A stretch of 64,000 nucleotides of DNA, from positions 186,001 through 250,000 of the forward strand of contig NZ_CALBGN010000015.1 in NCBI RefSeq assembly GCF_937893305.1, in the 5' to 3' direction. The stretch comes from an uncultured Helicobacter sp. (GTDB lineage: Bacteria; Campylobacterota; Campylobacteria; Campylobacterales; Helicobacteraceae). The notes under the pieces are model-generated. The model made no database searches and was not told where the DNA came from. It saw only the letters and a program-made list of their open reading frames with translations. Positions 60,983-64,000 of this stretch are shown one piece after another. The stretch's first letter is position 1. Every line of letters begins with the position of its first letter. The translations under genes were made by a program, and so were the position numbers.

Positions 60983-61290
60983 AGGTGTAGCAAGTGGTTG
61001 CTTATTTTAAGAGGAAAGTCCGAGCTGCTTTGGGATAGGATTCCATTTAAAGAATGGCTAGAGTAATCTAAGGGAAAGCGCAACAGAAAATAAACCGCCA
61101 ATGGCAAGGGTGAAAAGGTAAGGTAAGAGCTTACCGGAAGCATTGCAAAATGCTTCGCATTGCAAGCCCAATCCGCAGCAAAATGGGCATGGTTAATATC
61201 CCAAGTTTTAGCCCATTGCTAGAATTTTACTGCAAGGTAAAATATAGATAAATAACCACATAAACAGAACTCGGCTTATAGCTACACCTA
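60983..61290 (+). ncRNA. rnpB: RNase P RNA, bacterial class A
   Basis: About 308 bases. The ends AGGTGTAGC (60983-60991) and GCTACACCT (61281-61289) pair as P1. Conserved core segments are present in order: GAGGAAAGTCCGAGC near 61011, ACCGCC followed by AAGGGTGAAAAGGTAAGG near 61100-61120, AGAGCTTACCGG, and ACAGAACTCGGCTTATAGC at the 3' side. This catalytic RNA matures the 5' ends of tRNAs with the RnpA protein. The next gene starts 12 bases after its 3' end. Confidence 0.96.
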
Positions 61291-61301
61291 AAGGGAACAC
61301 G

Positions 61302-62318
61302 ATGAAGAAAAATTTAGATTCCATATTGCTAAGCCACGGAAGTGGTGGAGTAGAATCACAAAATCTTATTACAGAACTTTTTTATCCTTTTTTAGAAGGT
61401 TGTGTAATAGGCAGAGGAGAAGATGCTGGAGTTGTGAAAATAGATTCCAACATTTACGCAATAAGCACCGATGGTTATGTGGTATCACCAATCTTCTTTG
61501 CAGGTGGAGACATTGGCAAACTTAGTGTGTGTGGTAGTTGCAATGATATTGCGATGATGGGGGCAAAAGCAAAATATTTAAGTGCAAGTTTTATGTTAGA
61601 AGAAGGTTTAAAAATGAGTGATTTATCACGAATTGTGGAATCCTTTTCTGTAACCTTAAAAGAAAGTGGCGCAAAACTCATTTCAGCAGACACCAAAGTC
61701 CTCCCAAAAGGTGCATTAGATAAGATTTTCATCACCACGACAGCAATGGGTGAGCTTATGTATCCACATTTGCACTTGAGTGCTTTTAGGATTCCAATAA
61801 ATTCTGCAATTCTTGTGAGTGGAAATATCGGCACACACGGAGCTGTGATTTATTCTAGCAGAGAAGGCATTAATCTAAATAGTACTTTACAAAGCGATTG
61901 CGCCTTGCTTTATCCGATTTTAGAACCACTCTTTTCTGCAAATCTCAATCTTTATGCATTAAGAGATGCTACGCGCGGTGGAATCGCAAGTGTCCTAAAC
62001 GAATGGGCGCAAGCTTCAAATATTGGTATTACCATCTTGGATTCCAACTTACCGATATTGCCACAAGTGAATGGAATTTGTGAGTTGCTAGGATTTGAAG
62101 CTTATAATCTTGCAAATGAGGGAATGTGCGTGCTAAGTATTGCACAAAATGAAGCACAGCAAGCCTTAGAGATTCTCCATAAAAATGGCGCACCAAATGC
62201 GGCAATTATTGGCTATACCACAAATAAAAATCCAAAACGCGTCGTTTTAGAGACTTCTTTTGGTGCAAAACGCTTTTTAGACTATCCAAGCGGAGAGCTA
62301 TTACCTAGAATTTGTTAG
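61302..62318 (+). CDS. hypE: Hydrogenase maturation factor HypE
   Basis: A 338-residue protein that dehydrates the carbamoyl on its own C-terminal cysteine to make the cyanide ligands of [NiFe]-hydrogenase. The AIR-synthase fold is visible with LSHGSGG near 11-17, ATP-binding STDGYVVSPIFFAGGDIGKL near 53-72 and the C-terminal PRIC, whose Cys338 is the modified residue. AAAGGGA at 61290-61296 lies at the very end of the RNase P RNA, so the ribosome site and rnpB 3' end touch. No other hyp gene is in the window. Confidence 0.94.
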   Translation: MKKNLDSILLSHGSGGVESQNLITELFYPFLEGCVIGRGEDAGVVKIDSNIYAISTDGYVVSPIFFAGGDIGKLSVCGSCNDIAMMGAKAKYLSASFMLEEGLKMSDLSRIVESFSVTLKESGAKLISADTKVLPKGALDKIFITTTAMGELMYPHLHLSAFRIPINSAILVSGNIGTHGAVIYSSREGINLNSTLQSDCALLYPILEPLFSANLNLYALRDATRGGIASVLNEWAQASNIGITILDSNLPILPQVNGICELLGFEAYNLANEGMCVLSIAQNEAQQALEILHKNGAPNAAIIGYTTNKNPKRVVLETSFGAKRFLDYPSGELLPRIC

Positions 62319-62332
62319 GAACTTCATTGGAC

Positions 62333-64000
62333 TTAAGGCTTTAGTAAATCTTGGAGTTCTTGTGCGTTTAGAATCTTAACGCCTAGTTCTTTAGCTTTTA
62401 TAAGCTTTGAGCCAGCATCCTCTCCACAAAGTAAAAAATCAGTTTTTTTAGATACACTTGCGCTAACTTTTGCCCCTAGAGATTCTAGTAATTCTTGGTA
62501 ATCTTCTCGTTTTTTGGGAAGTGTGCCAGTAATCACAAAGGTTTTACCAGAAATTTTAGAATCTACCACTTGATTTTGACAAATTGGCGCAATAGATTCT
62601 AACAAGCGCAAAAGCCTTGTTTGATTGACATTGCAAAACTCTACCAAAGATTCCGCCATTTCACTTCCAAAGCCATCAAGTGCAATAAAATCTTCATAAG
62701 TTTTTGTGTGAAACTCCAAACCATAGGCATTTGCTAGTTTTTTGCTAGCACCTTCTCCAATATGTTCAATCCCAAGCGCATTGATAAATCTCCATAAATC
62801 CACACCCCTAACATTAGCAATGGCTTCTATTAGGTTGTTAATTTTCTTTTCTTTAAAGCCTTCTAAGCCTTCTAAATCACTAGCTTTTAGCTTGAAAATA
62901 TCTTCAATGCTTTGAATCTTTTTATGTTCAAACAAAAGCTCTACGATTTTTTCTCCTAAGCCATCAATGTTTAATGCCTTTTTGCTAGCAAAATGCGTAA
63001 TGGAGTTTTTGATTCTTGCGTGGCAATTTAGATTTTGGCATTTAATAAGTTTTTCTTCTATTAAAAGTGCGCTATTGCAAATTGGACATTGTGTTGGAAT
63101 CGCACAAGGATATTGTGTGCCATCGCGTAGGGAAGGCAGGGATTTGATGATTTTTGGAATCACATCGCCACTTCTAATTAGCACAACAAAATCATTGATT
63201 TGAATATCTTTTTTGCGCATTTCATCAAAGTTATGCAAAGTTGCGCGACTAATTTTTGCTCCCTCTAATAACACAGGTTCAAGTTCCGCTACAGGAGTAA
63301 TCACGCCTGTTCTACCTACTTGAAGCGTAATGCCTAAAATTTTTGCACGCTTTTCTAGGGCTGGAAATTTATAAGCACATGCAAAGCGCGGGGATTTGAT
63401 TGTGAAGCCTAGTTGTTCTTGTAGATGAAAGTCATCAACGCAAAGCACCATTCCATCAAGCATAATCTCATAATTCTCACGCGCTTGTAGAAGTGTTTGG
63501 TAGGCTGTATTGATGGAATCATAATTGGAGCAGAGTTCTGTAAATGGTGGTTTTTGGAATCCTAAAGCATAAATCCCTTCCATTAGAGCAAAAAAGCCAT
63601 TTTGTGTTGTTGAATTTGTGCTAATAAAATCCATAAAATCCCTAGTATCGCACGCTCCAACACCCCAAGGGATAAATTGTAATTTTCTACTTGCTGTGAT
63701 TTTTGGATCAAGTTGGCGCAAACTCCCTGCTGCACAATTTCTAGGATTTGCAAAAAGACTCTCTCCATTGCTTTGCCGTTTTGCGTTTAATGCTTCAAAA
63801 TCATTTTTACTAATCACGCATTCTCCACGAATTTCAATGCGTCCTTTATATGCAATGCTTAAGGGAATACTAGGGATTGTGCGTGCATTTTGTGTAACAT
63901 CTTCTCCTATAAAAGCATCACCTCTTGTAGCAGCGCATTTTAGGATTCCATCTTCATAGAGCAGATTTAGACTTGCTCCATCAAACTTGGGACTTACACT
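62333..64000 (-). CDS. ligA: NAD-dependent DNA ligase, C-terminal part (5' end outside window)
   Basis: The frame is open to the right edge, giving about 555 residues of the C-terminal part. The adenylation lysine is in PKFDGASL (KxDG) at the window's last bases. Then come ANPRNCAAGSLRQL, the OB-fold, four zinc cysteines (CPICNSALL and CQNLNC), a helix-hairpin-helix region, and a BRCT domain (about the last 80 residues, TFVITGTLPKKRED). It seals Okazaki fragments. It converges on hypE with 14 bases between the stops. An internal start codon near 63817 is not the gene start. Confidence 0.95.
   Translation of the reverse strand, partial: SVSPKFDGASLNLLYEDGILKCAATRGDAFIGEDVTQNARTIPSIPLSIAYKGRIEIRGECVISKNDFEALNAKRQSNGESLFANPRNCAAGSLRQLDPKITASRKLQFIPWGVGACDTRDFMDFISTNSTTQNGFFALMEGIYALGFQKPPFTELCSNYDSINTAYQTLLQARENYEIMLDGMVLCVDDFHLQEQLGFTIKSPRFACAYKFPALEKRAKILGITLQVGRTGVITPVAELEPVLLEGAKISRATLHNFDEMRKKDIQINDFVVLIRSGDVIPKIIKSLPSLRDGTQYPCAIPTQCPICNSALLIEEKLIKCQNLNCHARIKNSITHFASKKALNIDGLGEKIVELLFEHKKIQSIEDIFKLKASDLEGLEGFKEKKINNLIEAIANVRGVDLWRFINALGIEHIGEGASKKLANAYGLEFHTKTYEDFIALDGFGSEMAESLVEFCNVNQTRLLRLLESIAPICQNQVVDSKISGKTFVITGTLPKKREDYQELLESLGAKVSASVSKKTDFLLCGEDAGSKLIKAKELGVKILNAQELQDLLKP

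Noticed and set aside
63583..63817. Separate start of a shorter ligase gene at 63817
   Set aside because: The frame continues through the window edge with the KxDG adenylation motif, so this is an internal codon of ligA.
1..64000. CRISPR arrays, insertion sequences, integrases or prophage genes
   Set aside because: No regularly spaced repeats, no transposase or integrase-like proteins, and no terminal inverted repeats were seen; the toxin-antitoxin insertion shows no obvious target duplication.

Overview
The window looks like chromosomal DNA of a non-pylori Helicobacter (Campylobacterota). It is AT-rich and uses AAGGA-type Shine-Dalgarno sites, with many GTG and TTG starts. It carries several genes characteristic of the group: hobA, a FabX-type desaturase with a four-cysteine cluster motif, short RecO and HolB proteins, a dihydropteroate synthase with a long N-terminal extension, a Csd4-type cell-shape peptidase, a three-gene fumarate reductase operon, and a complete S10/spc/alpha ribosomal cluster that lacks rpmD. 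Species is not assigned; gene orders compared with H. pylori are from memory.

Layout. (1) 1-7.7 kb, minus strand: the 5' end of a trpB-like gene, a membrane protein, then amiA-fabX-tyrS-spoT-rpoZ-pyrH. (2) 7.7-11.5 kb: a small charged lipoprotein gene, then a defence-type insert in which a nuclease-methyltransferase (type IIG-like) gene is cut into an N-terminal and a C-terminal piece by a Doc-type toxin-antitoxin pair. (3) 11.5-26 kb, housekeeping genes on both strands: nnr (NAD(P)H-hydrate repair), thiG, recO, der, an EamA transporter, a DUF2130 protein, a DUF4149 protein, addB, tkt, a hemerythrin, cysE, speA and a 71-residue flagellar-rod-like mini-protein. (4) 26-39.4 kb: tRNA-Ser(GGA), frdCAB, a NifU-type scaffold, murE, ung, then folP-holB-hobA-lysC-nudH, and a TetR regulator overlapping gatC. 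(5) 39.4-53.3 kb: 28 genes on the minus strand from rpsJ to rplQ, with a promoter upstream of rpsJ and a probable internal promoter before rpmJ. (6) 53.4-59 kb, minus strand: gapA-csd4-hemH-SGNH protein-thioredoxin lipoprotein, with overlapping or closely spaced genes. (7) 59.1-64 kb: a Bax-inhibitor-1 family protein, a ThiE-D1-like protein, gph, the RNase P RNA gene with hypE immediately behind it, and the 3' part of ligA.

The two most notable items are the toxin-antitoxin pair splitting the restriction-modification gene (8.3-11.5 kb) and a G10 homopolymer near the 3' end of the SGNH gene (54.06 kb). The G10 tract looks like a phase-variation switch. With 11 or 8 Gs the frame would continue into a C-terminus that matches an internal repeat of the same protein and would overlap the next gene's start codon; with the 10 Gs seen here it ends early. 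Other points of interest are hypE beginning 12 nt after rnpB with no visible promoter of its own, the minimal rod-like protein, and dyad symmetries in the leaders of the ribosomal operons.
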